Shown one piece after another: positions 1 to 6,225 of a DNA stretch of 7,131 nucleotides. A program made the position numbers and the translations under genes. Within the stretch, counting starts at the first letter, position 1, and each line of letters opens with the position of its first letter. The notes beneath the pieces were generated by a model. The model searched no databases. It was given only the letters and a program-made list of their open reading frames with translations, and was not told where the DNA came from. The DNA comes from Anaerolinea sp. (GTDB lineage: Bacteria; Chloroflexota; Anaerolineae; Anaerolineales; Villigracilaceae), in assembly GCA_020720965.1 (NCBI GenBank), contig DYNS01000156.1, positions 1 through 7,131 on the forward strand. The letters run 5' to 3'.

Positions 1-147
1 ATCTACCCATTCGCCGCCTTTGCCGGGGGTGACTCCCGCGACAAGGTTGGTTCCGTAGGCAGCCATCTGACGGGTGTGGAAAAGCCCCTCGCTGCCGGTA
101 ATGCCCTGTACCAGTAATCTTGTTTCTTTGTTTACCAGGATGCTCAT
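1..147 (-). CDS. sucD: Succinyl-CoA synthetase (ADP-forming) alpha subunit, N-terminal part (runs off left edge)
   Basis: Only the first 49 codons are present; the 3' end lies beyond position 1. The product is the alpha subunit of succinyl-CoA synthetase, which binds CoA and carries the phosphohistidine that relays phosphate between succinyl phosphate and the nucleotide. The visible part begins MSILVNKETR and has the CoA-binding N-terminal signature: TGSEG at residues 17-21, H24, and VTPGKGG near residues 39-45, closely following E. coli SucD. The catalytic His is further downstream and not visible. The ATG at 145-147 is supported by an AGGAGC ribosome-binding site 7 bases upstream and by the family N-terminus. 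It follows sucC with only 3 bases between stop and start, so the two subunits are almost certainly co-transcribed and translationally coupled. Confidence 0.95.
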   Translation of the reverse strand, partial: MSILVNKETRLLVQGITGSEGLFHTRQMAAYGTNLVAGVTPGKGGEWVD

Positions 148-150
148 CGG

Positions 151-1287
151 TTAAGCTCCTTTCGATGCGGCGACTGCTTTTTGGGCGGCGTCTGCCAGGG
201 TTTCGGCGGTTATCAGGTTGGCACTGGAAAGAATGGCACGACCTTCTTCTGCGTTGGTTCCGACAATGCGGACGACCATCGGCACTTTGGGTTTTACTTC
301 TTCCATTGCCGCTATCAGACCTTTGGCAACTTCATCTCCCCGGGTGATGCCGCCGAAGATGTTGATGAGGATGGCGCTGACGTTGGGGTCGCCGAGGATG
401 ATTCGCATGGCGGCTGCCACTTTTTCGGCACTTGCCCCGCCGCCGATGTCTAAGAAGTTGGCGGGTTCGCCCCCAAAGAATTTGAGAATGTCCATGGACG
501 CCATTGCCAGCCCGGCTCCGTTCACCATGCAGCCGATGTTGCCATCCAATTTGATGAAGGTTAAGCCGTATTTGCGGGCTTCCACTTCGGAGGGGGCGTC
601 TTCGTCTGTGTCGCGCATTTCGGAGAGTTGGCTGTGGCGGAAGAGGGCGTTGTCGTCAATCAGCATTTTGCCGTCCAGCGCAATGAGCCGGTTGTCTTTG
701 CTGATGATGAGGGGGTTGATTTCTGCCAGGGTTGCGTCATTTTCCAGGTAGGCTTGCCACAATCCTTTCAGGATTTCGCCAAAGGCGCGCCAGTGTTCGC
801 GGGGCAGGTCAATGCCGGAGGCGATGTCGCGGGTTTGGTAATCTTTGATGCCTACGAGCGGGTTGATGTGAACTTTGATGATTTTTTCGGGCGTTTTTGC
901 GGCGACTTCTTCAATATCCACGCCCCCTGCGGCAGATGCCATGATGACCGGCTTTTTGGCGGCGCGGTCGTTGGTAATGCCGAGATAGATTTCCTGTTCG
1001 ATGGCGGCGGCTTCATCTACCAGCACTTTGCGAACCGGAAGCCCTTTAATTTCCATCGAAAGGATTTGGGTGGCAAACTGTTCTGCTTCTTGCGGGTCTT
1101 TTGCCACTTTAATGCCCCCTGCCTTGCCGCGCCCGCCGACAAGTACCTGGGATTTGATGACGACGCGCCCGCCGAGCTCTTCGGCAATTTGCCGGGCTTC
1201 GTTTGCGCTTGCCGCCACTCTCCCCTTCGGAATGGGAATCCCATACCGGGAGAAGATTTGTTTGGACTGATATTCATGGAGTTTCAT
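151..1287 (-). CDS. sucC: Succinyl-CoA synthetase (ADP-forming) beta subunit
   Basis: This encodes the 378-residue beta subunit of succinyl-CoA synthetase, which with SucD interconverts succinyl-CoA + NDP + Pi and succinate + CoA + NTP in the cytosolic TCA cycle. The length is close to E. coli SucC (388). Visible landmarks are the N-terminus MKLHEYQSKQ; the ATP-grasp core with VGGRGKAGG at 50-58; metal- and nucleotide-binding AEINPL at 188-193 and LDGK at 204-207; the conserved DGNIGCMVNGAGLA at 248-261; and the C-terminal ligase domain with GGEPANFLDIGGGA at 272-285 and NIFGGITR at 309-316. Pro20 matches the E. coli enzyme, but that does not settle ATP versus GTP preference. The ATG is supported by GGGAG 9 bases upstream. 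A sigma70-like promoter lies about 50 bases upstream. The gene is complete and unremarkable. Confidence 0.97.
   Translation of the reverse strand: MKLHEYQSKQIFSRYGIPIPKGRVAASANEARQIAEELGGRVVIKSQVLVGGRGKAGGIKVAKDPQEAEQFATQILSMEIKGLPVRKVLVDEAAAIEQEIYLGITNDRAAKKPVIMASAAGGVDIEEVAAKTPEKIIKVHINPLVGIKDYQTRDIASGIDLPREHWRAFGEILKGLWQAYLENDATLAEINPLIISKDNRLIALDGKMLIDDNALFRHSQLSEMRDTDEDAPSEVEARKYGLTFIKLDGNIGCMVNGAGLAMASMDILKFFGGEPANFLDIGGGASAEKVAAAMRIILGDPNVSAILINIFGGITRGDEVAKGLIAAMEEVKPKVPMVVRIVGTNAEEGRAILSSANLITAETLADAAQKAVAASKGA
155..160 (-). promoter_or_regulatory. Ribosome-binding site of sucD inside the end of sucC
   Basis: Read on the minus strand this is AGGAGC, 7 bases before the sucD ATG. It overlaps the last sense codons of sucC (the GGA GCT of Gly-Ala before TAA), so ribosomes finishing sucC are placed directly on the sucD start. 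This fits equimolar synthesis of the two subunits. Confidence 0.8.
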
Positions 1288-1296
1288 GCGGGTTAT

Positions 1297-1301
1297 CTCC
1301 C
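1297..1301 (-). promoter_or_regulatory. Ribosome-binding site of sucC
   Basis: Minus-strand GGGAG lies 9 bases upstream of the sucC ATG at 1285-1287 and supports that start. Confidence 0.65.
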
Positions 1302-1339
1302 ATTCAATATTTGGCGTAACTCCCTGCCACTAGGCGTGT

Positions 1340-1369
1340 ATTATATATCATCCAACCCTAAAAATACAA
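1340..1369 (-). promoter_or_regulatory. Sigma70-like promoter for sucCD
   Basis: Read on the minus strand, a perfect -10 box TATAAT lies at 1340-1345 and TTGTAT (3 of 6 matches to TTGACA, including the leading TTG) at 1364-1369, with an 18-base spacer. Transcription would start near 1333, giving a leader of roughly 45 bases before sucC. The match is by eye; the -10 is strong and the -35 moderate. No obvious operator or riboswitch fold was seen in the short leader. Confidence 0.65.
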
Positions 1370-1371
1370 CC

Positions 1372-1400
1372 TTGCAACCCGCCACACTATCGGGCAAAAT
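1372..1400 (+). promoter_or_regulatory. Weak candidate promoter for the SDR gene and following genes
   Basis: TTGCAA at 1372-1377 and CAAAAT at 1395-1400 are separated by 17 bases, each matching 4 of 6 consensus bases. Transcription would begin near 1407, leaving a leader of about 35 bases with AGGAG just before the ATG at 1444. It is the best plus-strand candidate in the divergent region but is only moderately convincing. Confidence 0.35.
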
Positions 1401-1433
1401 GGTCTTGCTTGTTTCCCCATACCTTACAGGCAT

Positions 1434-1438
1434 AGGAG
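1434..1438 (+). promoter_or_regulatory. Ribosome-binding site that decides the SDR start
   Basis: AGGAG lies 5 bases before the ATG at 1444. This picks 1444 over the in-frame ATG at 1399 (which overlaps the candidate -10 box and has no Shine-Dalgarno) and over the much longer open frame extending upstream across sucC. Confidence 0.75.
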
Positions 1439-1443
1439 AGAAT

Positions 1444-2235
1444 ATGGATTTGAATTTGACGGCAAAACGCGCCCTTGTGACGGGCGCAACACGCGGATTG
1501 GGCTTTGCTACGGCTCGGTTGCTCTCGCAGGAGGGCGCGGTTGTTTGTATCAATGGGCGTGCGGAAGCAAATGCTCAGGCTGCCGCGAATGCCCTTGCAG
1601 CCGAGACGGGGCAGCCGGTGTACGGCTTGGGAGCGGATGTCAGCCTGGCGGGTGCGGCAGAATCGCTGGTGCAGGCGGCAGCCGCGCAAATGGGCGGGTT
1701 GGATTTGCTCGTTTGCAATGCCGGGGGTCCGCCTCCGGGGGCGTTCGAATCTTTTGATGAAGAAACCTGGCAGAAGGCGGTGAATCTCTCTTTTCTTAGC
1801 AATGTGCGCCTTATTCGGGCGGCTTTGCCTTTTTTGCGGCAGTCTGCCTTTGCCAGCGTCCTCACGGTGACTTCCTACTCGGTGAAGCAGCCCATTCCCA
1901 ACCTGGTGCTGTCCAATTCCATCCGCGCCGCTACGGTGGGGCTGACCAAGTCCCTGGCGCTGGAACTGGGCAAGGAAGGGATTCGTTTCAACTCCATTTT
2001 GCCCGGCTGGACGGAGACGGAGCGGGTTGGCGAGTTAATGTCTGCCCGCGCCCGTCTGAATAACAGCACGGTGGAAGTCGAAATTGCCCGTCAGGCGCAG
2101 GAGAGCGCCCTGGGGCGCATGGGAAACCCGCAGGAATTTGCCAATGCAGCGGTGTTTTTGCTCTCCCCGGCGGCGGCGTACATTACCGGGGTGATGCTGA
2201 CGGTGGACGGTGGGATGTATCGGGGTACGCTTTAG
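1444..2235 (+). CDS. Short-chain dehydrogenase/reductase, atypical (3-oxoacyl-ACP reductase-like, lacks catalytic Tyr/Lys)
   Basis: This 263-residue protein has the length and fold signature of a classical SDR: the nucleotide-binding glycine motif TGATRGLG at 13-20, an acidic residue in ADV at 64-66, NAGG at 92-95, PGW at 187-189, and a C-terminal TGVMLTVDGG at 248-257. The active site is unusual. The SDR Ser is present (S144), but the positions expected for the catalytic Tyr and Lys, 13 and 17 residues later, are S157 and R161, in the segment LSNSIRAATVGLTKSLA. From knowledge of the family, a 3-oxoacyl-ACP-reductase-like SDR subgroup with an imperfect catalytic tetrad exists, and the GGPPPG segment (94-99) fits that group. 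The substrate cannot be assigned, and a normal oxidoreductase mechanism should not be assumed. It lies 4 bases upstream of the flippase gene and is probably co-transcribed with it. Confidence 0.9.
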   Translation: MDLNLTAKRALVTGATRGLGFATARLLSQEGAVVCINGRAEANAQAAANALAAETGQPVYGLGADVSLAGAAESLVQAAAAQMGGLDLLVCNAGGPPPGAFESFDEETWQKAVNLSFLSNVRLIRAALPFLRQSAFASVLTVTSYSVKQPIPNLVLSNSIRAATVGLTKSLALELGKEGIRFNSILPGWTETERVGELMSARARLNNSTVEVEIARQAQESALGRMGNPQEFANAAVFLLSPAAAYITGVMLTVDGGMYRGTL

Positions 2236-2239
2236 CCCC

Positions 2240-3781
2240 ATGAAGCGCTTCTCTCACCTTACCCGCACGGTTTTCTTACTCTTCTTCCTCTTCGGGTTGG
2301 ATAAAGCCTTTGCCTTTGCGCGGATTTTTATCGTCTCGCGCACCTTTAGCCTGCCTCTGCAAGATGCCTTCAACTCCGCCAACAACCTGCCAGACCTGCT
2401 TTTTGCCCTCATCTCTGGCGGGGCGTTTTCCATGGCGTTTATCCCTTTGCTGCGCCAGGCGATTGTCTCTCGCGGGCGGCAGGATGCCTGGGATTTATTC
2501 TCTCGCGTAGCCAACCTGATGTTTGTTCTCACCGGTTTGCTGGCAGGGTTCATTGCCCTCTTTGCGGAAGAAATTGTGGGAGCGCAAATAGGCATTGCCC
2601 CCGGCTTTGGCGCAGAGCAGCGCCGCCTGGTGGCGGATTTGATGCGTCTGAACCTTATCTCCCTGCTCATTTTCTCCATCAGCGGGCTGGTGATGGGCGG
2701 CTTGCAAGCCAATCAGCATTTTCTATTGCCCGCCCTTGCCCCCCTGTTTTATAACGTGGGGCAGGTCATTGGCGCTCTTTTCTTTGCGCCAATGCAGCCT
2801 CTTTCCCTCTTTGGGTTTACCCTGCCCACTTTGGGGCTGGGAGTGCATGGGCTGGTATACGGAGCGATTTTGGGCGCAGCCTTGCACCTGCTTGTGCAAA
2901 CGCCGGGGCTGTTTCTCTACCAGTTTCGTTGGACGGCTTCGCTGGATATTCGCAACTCTGGCTTAATCGCCGCCCTGCGTCTCATGGCTCCCCGTCTGCT
3001 GACCATGTTCGGGATTCAGGTCATGTTTTTGGCGAGGGATAACCTCGCCTCCCGTCTGGGGCAGGAGGGCGCAGTCTCGGCGCTGACCTATGGCTGGATG
3101 ATGATGCAGGTTCCCGAAACTATCCTCGGTACGGCAATCGCCACTGCCCTGCTGCCTTCTCTGGCGGAATATGCTGGGACTGGAAATTGGGCTTTATTCT
3201 CCGAGACCTTGCAAAAAGCCCTGCGAGCCTTGCTGGCTCTCACCCTGCTTTCGGCGGGAGTCATCCTCGCCGCCATTCACCCCCTGGCAGCCCTCGCCTT
3301 CGGCTTGGATGAAGCCGGAACCACCCTGCTGACCGCCACCATCCGCATTTACATGCTCACCCTGGCAGGCTACGCCCTGCAAGAAACCCTCTCCCGCGCT
3401 TTTTACGCCCGAAAAGAACCTCTCTTCCCGCTCTGGGGCGTGCTTCTGCGCCTGGTCATTTATCTCGGCATCGGCATTTCTGCCCTGGTCTTTTTTCCAG
3501 AGAAGGGCGCTCCCGCTCTCGCCGCCGCCGAATTGTCCCTTTTAGCGGAGGCGCTCTTCCTGCTCTGGGCGCTGAATCGGCGTGGAATTCCTCCCCTGTT
3601 GCTGAAACCGGCTGCCCTGCGAGGAATTTCGGCAGCCGTTTTGGGTGGCGGTTTGGCGTATGGGGTGGCAGTCTGGCTCCCCGGCGCGGGGTATCTCACC
3701 GCCCTGGCGGGGATGGCGCTGGGTGCCTCCCTCGGTTTCGCCCTCATCTGGCAGGATGTCCGCCTGCTTTTCCGCCTCTGA
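2240..3781 (+). CDS. MurJ/MviN-family lipid flippase homologue (MOP superfamily), divergent
   Basis: This 513-residue protein is almost entirely hydrophobic, with about 14 likely membrane segments, as in MurJ, the flippase that moves lipid II across the cytoplasmic membrane for peptidoglycan synthesis. Family signs are the N-terminal block from FAFAR (24-28) through DAFNSANNLPDLL (42-54) and GGAFSMAFIPLL (60-71), and VPETILGTAIATALLPSL (291-308), matching E. coli MurJ FPSGVLGVALGTILLPSL. By manual alignment, of the four essential E. coli arginines only R24 is kept (R28 here). R18 is K22, R52 is F55 and R270 is M287; D39 is kept as D42. A lipid II role is therefore uncertain. The ATG at 2240 is preferred because its N-terminus fits the family; a GTG at 2210 would add 10 residues and overlap the SDR gene. 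There is no strong Shine-Dalgarno, which suggests coupling to the gene 4 bases upstream. Confidence 0.88.
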   Translation: MKRFSHLTRTVFLLFFLFGLDKAFAFARIFIVSRTFSLPLQDAFNSANNLPDLLFALISGGAFSMAFIPLLRQAIVSRGRQDAWDLFSRVANLMFVLTGLLAGFIALFAEEIVGAQIGIAPGFGAEQRRLVADLMRLNLISLLIFSISGLVMGGLQANQHFLLPALAPLFYNVGQVIGALFFAPMQPLSLFGFTLPTLGLGVHGLVYGAILGAALHLLVQTPGLFLYQFRWTASLDIRNSGLIAALRLMAPRLLTMFGIQVMFLARDNLASRLGQEGAVSALTYGWMMMQVPETILGTAIATALLPSLAEYAGTGNWALFSETLQKALRALLALTLLSAGVILAAIHPLAALAFGLDEAGTTLLTATIRIYMLTLAGYALQETLSRAFYARKEPLFPLWGVLLRLVIYLGIGISALVFFPEKGAPALAAAELSLLAEALFLLWALNRRGIPPLLLKPAALRGISAAVLGGGLAYGVAVWLPGAGYLTALAGMALGASLGFALIWQDVRLLFRL

Positions 3782-3789
3782 AATTGGGA

Positions 3790-3795
3790 TATAAT
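3790..3795 (+). promoter_or_regulatory. Candidate -10 box of a leaderless promoter
   Basis: A perfect TATAAT sits in the 21-base gap after the flippase stop and ends 7 bases before the ATG at 3803, so transcription would start at or next to the A of the ATG. No Shine-Dalgarno is present at normal distance from this ATG, and no good -35 is visible 16-18 bases upstream. This arrangement is typical of leaderless genes in several bacterial groups. Its use here is inferred from spacing only. Confidence 0.45.
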
Positions 3796-3802
3796 CGCGC
3801 CC

Positions 3803-4855
3803 ATGTCCACTTCTGAAACACAACCCAACCCACTCTCAGATACGCAACCGGGAAAAACCAAACCCGGCGCAAAAGGTTTTTGGATAGCCCTTCTCGTTTT
3901 AGCCGCCGCCCTCCTTCTGGGCGGTTTTGGTGGTTACGGTATGGGGATTAATGACCGCGTGAGCGCCCAATCTGCTCAGAAAGATGCCATCCTCAGCGAA
4001 CAGTTTGCCCTTGCCCAACAGGATGTGGAAGCCGGGCGTTACGCGGTTGCCAATCAGCGCCTGAATTACATCCTGGAGCAAAATTCCTCCTACCCCGGCG
4101 CTGCCGAACTGCTGACGAAAGTCCTGGTGCAGCAAGCCATCACCCCCACCGCTGTCCCCACTGCCACGCCCACCATCACCCCCACCGCCGACCTGCGCGA
4201 GCAGGAAACCATCTTTGGCGAGGCGCAGCAGCAGGTTGCCAACAAAGATTGGTCAGCCGCCCTCGGCTCCCTCGACTCGCTCCGCAAGGCAGACCCTGCC
4301 TACAAGGTTGTTCAGGTGGACGGCATGTACTACACCGCTCTCCGCAACCGGGGCATAGACCAGATTATGGGCATTGGCGCATACACCAGCACCAATCTGG
4401 AAGGCGGCATTTATGATTTGACGGTTGCCGAGCGTTTTGCTCCTTTGGATGGCTATGCCGCCGGAGTGCGGGAGGGCGCGAGCCAATTTTTGACGGCGGC
4501 TTCCTTCTTTGGGATTGACTGGGTGCAGTCTTTGCAATATTTTGGCGAGGTAAATCGCCTTTACCCCAACCTGAGAGATGCCTCCGGGATGACCGCCTCC
4601 CAATACTACTATCAATCTCTCCTCAACTATGGCGATATTCTCGCCGCCGAGGGGCAGGGAAAATCCCTTTCAGACCGTTGTCAGGCGTTGGATTATTGGG
4701 GTTCCGCCCAATCGATTGCCGGGTTGGATGAAACCTACGGCGCGAAGTTCAACCGCTTATACAACCAGTGTTACCCGCCCACCGCCACCCCAGACCCGGC
4801 GCTTCTCATCACCCCGGAGGTGCCCACCCCCGAACCTACCGCCAGCGGCGGCTAA
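3803..4855 (+). CDS. Membrane-anchored TPR-like protein with Thr/Pro-rich linker, function unknown
   Basis: I do not recognise this 350-residue protein. It has a polar cytoplasmic N-terminus (1-24, several Lys, Pro and Thr) and one hydrophobic segment (about 26-49, Gly-rich at its end), giving a probable N-in signal anchor. A helical pair at 63-103 resembles a tetratricopeptide repeat (ALAQQDVEAGRY, then ANQRLNYILEQ). A Thr/Pro-rich linker follows at 112-129 (repeated TPTA/ATPT units). A second helical domain spans about 130-323, with TPR-like segments near 137-165 and 264-305, and a Thr/Pro-rich tail covers about 325-348. The only two cysteines, C293 and C323, are both in the outer domain and could form a disulfide. 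It may scaffold other envelope proteins, but that is a guess. It follows the flippase by 21 bases, has a possible promoter of its own, and ends in the shared terminator. Confidence 0.85.
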   Translation: MSTSETQPNPLSDTQPGKTKPGAKGFWIALLVLAAALLLGGFGGYGMGINDRVSAQSAQKDAILSEQFALAQQDVEAGRYAVANQRLNYILEQNSSYPGAAELLTKVLVQQAITPTAVPTATPTITPTADLREQETIFGEAQQQVANKDWSAALGSLDSLRKADPAYKVVQVDGMYYTALRNRGIDQIMGIGAYTSTNLEGGIYDLTVAERFAPLDGYAAGVREGASQFLTAASFFGIDWVQSLQYFGEVNRLYPNLRDASGMTASQYYYQSLLNYGDILAAEGQGKSLSDRCQALDYWGSAQSIAGLDETYGAKFNRLYNQCYPPTATPDPALLITPEVPTPEPTASGG

Positions 4856-4890
4856 TAAAAAATCCCCGTCAAAACGGGGATTTTTTATTA
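4853..4890. terminator. Bidirectional intrinsic terminator containing both stop codons
   Basis: A perfect 17-bp inverted repeat (arms 4853-4869 and 4874-4890) encloses the 4-base loop CAAA. The GC core is CCCCG/CGGGG, flanked by A6 on the left and T6 on the right, so each strand reads as a GC hairpin followed by a U-run. It terminates the plus-strand gene ending at 4855 and rimO ending at 4888. The outermost 3 bp of the stem are TAA on each strand, the stop codons of the two converging genes. Confidence 0.95.
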
Positions 4891-6219
4891 GCCCAAAACG
4901 CCGGAAAGGTCGTAATCCATCGCGCCGGTGATTTTTACCTTTACCATCTCGCCGATTTTTGCCTTTCCCTGAGCAAGCACCAGACCATCAATTTCTGGCG
5001 CATCCCGGTAAGAGCGCCCAATGCTGATGCCTTTATCTGTCCCCTCCACGAGCACATCCAGAGTTTTGCCTACGAAGGATTGATTAATCTGAAGCGAAAT
5101 ATTCTGCTGTAACGCCATCAGCCGCTCCCAACGCTCCTGCTTCACCTCCGCAGGCACGGGGTCGCCGAGCGGTTCGCTGCTTGTGCCAGGTTCAAACGAA
5201 AACTGAAAAGCGCCCACCCGGTCGAAGCGGGTTTCTTCCACAAAGCGCAGCAGGGCGGTGAATTCTTCCTCGGTTTCGCCGGGGTAGCCCACAATGAAAG
5301 TTGTCCGAATGGCAAGCCCTGGCAGGGCGGCACGCATTTTTGCCAGGGTTTTATGCACCCAATCCATGTTGGAAGGGCGTTTCATTCTTCTCAGTGTTTC
5401 GGGGTGGGCATGTTGCAGGGGAATATCCAGGTAGGGCAAAATTTGTGAAAAGGTGGCCATCACTTCTATCATCCGGTCTGTAACGTAGCCGGGGTAAGAG
5501 TACATGACTCGTATCCAATCTTGGGCGGGGGTTTCTTTTGCCAGCGCTTCCAGCAGGGAGGCTAAACCGTCTTTCATTCCCAGGTCAGAGCCGTAATCGG
5601 TAGTGTCCTGGGCAATCAGAATCAGCTCGCGCACGCCCATTTCGCGTAGTTCGCGTGCCTCGCGCAGGATGGTTTCCACCGGGCGGCTGACGGCAGTTCC
5701 CTTGATGAGGGGAATGGCGCAGAAGGCGCAGGGGCGGCGGCAGCCATCTGCCACCTTCAGGTAGGCGCTTGCTCCGCTCAGGCTGGCACGCAGGGCATTC
5801 TTCTCGTCTGCGCCTACGGTGGGGCTTTCTGGTAGATGGTAAAGCGGTTGGGGGTGAGGGGTTGCCCTCAGGGTTTGCACCACTTCCAAAATATCCATCC
5901 ATCGCCGGGTTCCCAAAATGCCGTCAATACCCGGCACTTGTCGGGCAACTTCCACCCCGTAGCGCTGGGTAAGGCAACCTGCTGCCACCAACAACTGACC
6001 GGGGCGTTTTTGCTCTGCGAGGGTTCGCAAGGCTGCCAGCGATTCTTCTTTGGCAGGTCCAATGAACCCGCAAGTGTTCACAATGAGGATACTGGCGTTT
6101 TCCGGGTCGCTTTGCGGCTTATAGCCATCGTTCATTAACAGCTGCGCCATCGAATCCGAGTCAACTGTGTTTTTGGCGCATCCGAGCGAGAGAAGGTGAA
6201 AAGTTTTTTTGGGAGCCAT
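4888..6219 (-). CDS. rimO: Ribosomal protein S12 methylthiotransferase RimO
   Basis: This 443-residue radical-SAM enzyme adds a methylthio group to the conserved aspartate of ribosomal protein S12, using SAM and two 4Fe-4S clusters. Domains in order: the N-terminal methylthiotransferase domain (about 5-115) with cluster cysteines C14, C50 and C82; the radical SAM domain (about 145-370) with C160, C164 and C167 in GCRRPCAFC; and the C-terminal TRAM domain (about 373-440). The TRAM segment GRSYRDAPEIDG at 401-412 is characteristic of RimO rather than of the related tRNA enzymes MiaB and MtaB. Length is normal and all six cysteines are present. The ATG at 6217-6219 is 6 bases after the stop of the upstream RodZ-like gene, with only a short AGG overlapping that stop as a Shine-Dalgarno, so coupled translation is likely. 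Its 3' end is closed by the shared terminator. Confidence 0.97.
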   Translation of the reverse strand: MAPKKTFHLLSLGCAKNTVDSDSMAQLLMNDGYKPQSDPENASILIVNTCGFIGPAKEESLAALRTLAEQKRPGQLLVAAGCLTQRYGVEVARQVPGIDGILGTRRWMDILEVVQTLRATPHPQPLYHLPESPTVGADEKNALRASLSGASAYLKVADGCRRPCAFCAIPLIKGTAVSRPVETILREARELREMGVRELILIAQDTTDYGSDLGMKDGLASLLEALAKETPAQDWIRVMYSYPGYVTDRMIEVMATFSQILPYLDIPLQHAHPETLRRMKRPSNMDWVHKTLAKMRAALPGLAIRTTFIVGYPGETEEEFTALLRFVEETRFDRVGAFQFSFEPGTSSEPLGDPVPAEVKQERWERLMALQQNISLQINQSFVGKTLDVLVEGTDKGISIGRSYRDAPEIDGLVLAQGKAKIGEMVKVKITGAMDYDLSGVLG

Positions 6220-6225
6220 ACAGAC

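Noticed and set aside
628..1443. A long plus-strand open frame across sucC, continuous with the SDR frame (535 codons in total)
   Set aside because: It lies antisense to an unmistakable sucC, its translation resembles no protein, and the SDR has a good ribosome-binding site and family-typical N-terminus at 1444. The open frame reflects sucC codon bias.
2226..2231. TACGCT as a -10 box 8 bases before the flippase ATG, suggesting a second leaderless gene
   Set aside because: Only a partial match to TATAAT, inside the SDR 3' end, with no -35. Coupling to the upstream gene explains the start better.
1444..2235. The SDR as a pseudogene because the catalytic Tyr and Lys are missing
   Set aside because: Full length, intact frame, strong ribosome-binding site and conserved motifs elsewhere; atypical SDR subgroups with altered tetrads are known.
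2210..2239. Earlier GTG start for the flippase, adding MGCIGVRFSP
   Set aside because: These residues do not resemble a flippase N-terminus and are the SDR 3' end read in another frame. The ATG at 2240 gives a family-like N-terminus, although its Shine-Dalgarno is weak.
4140..4190. Repetitive ACCCCCACCGC-like bases as a tandem repeat or CRISPR-like array
   Set aside because: The units are short, irregular and in frame as a Thr/Pro linker, with no spacer-repeat structure.
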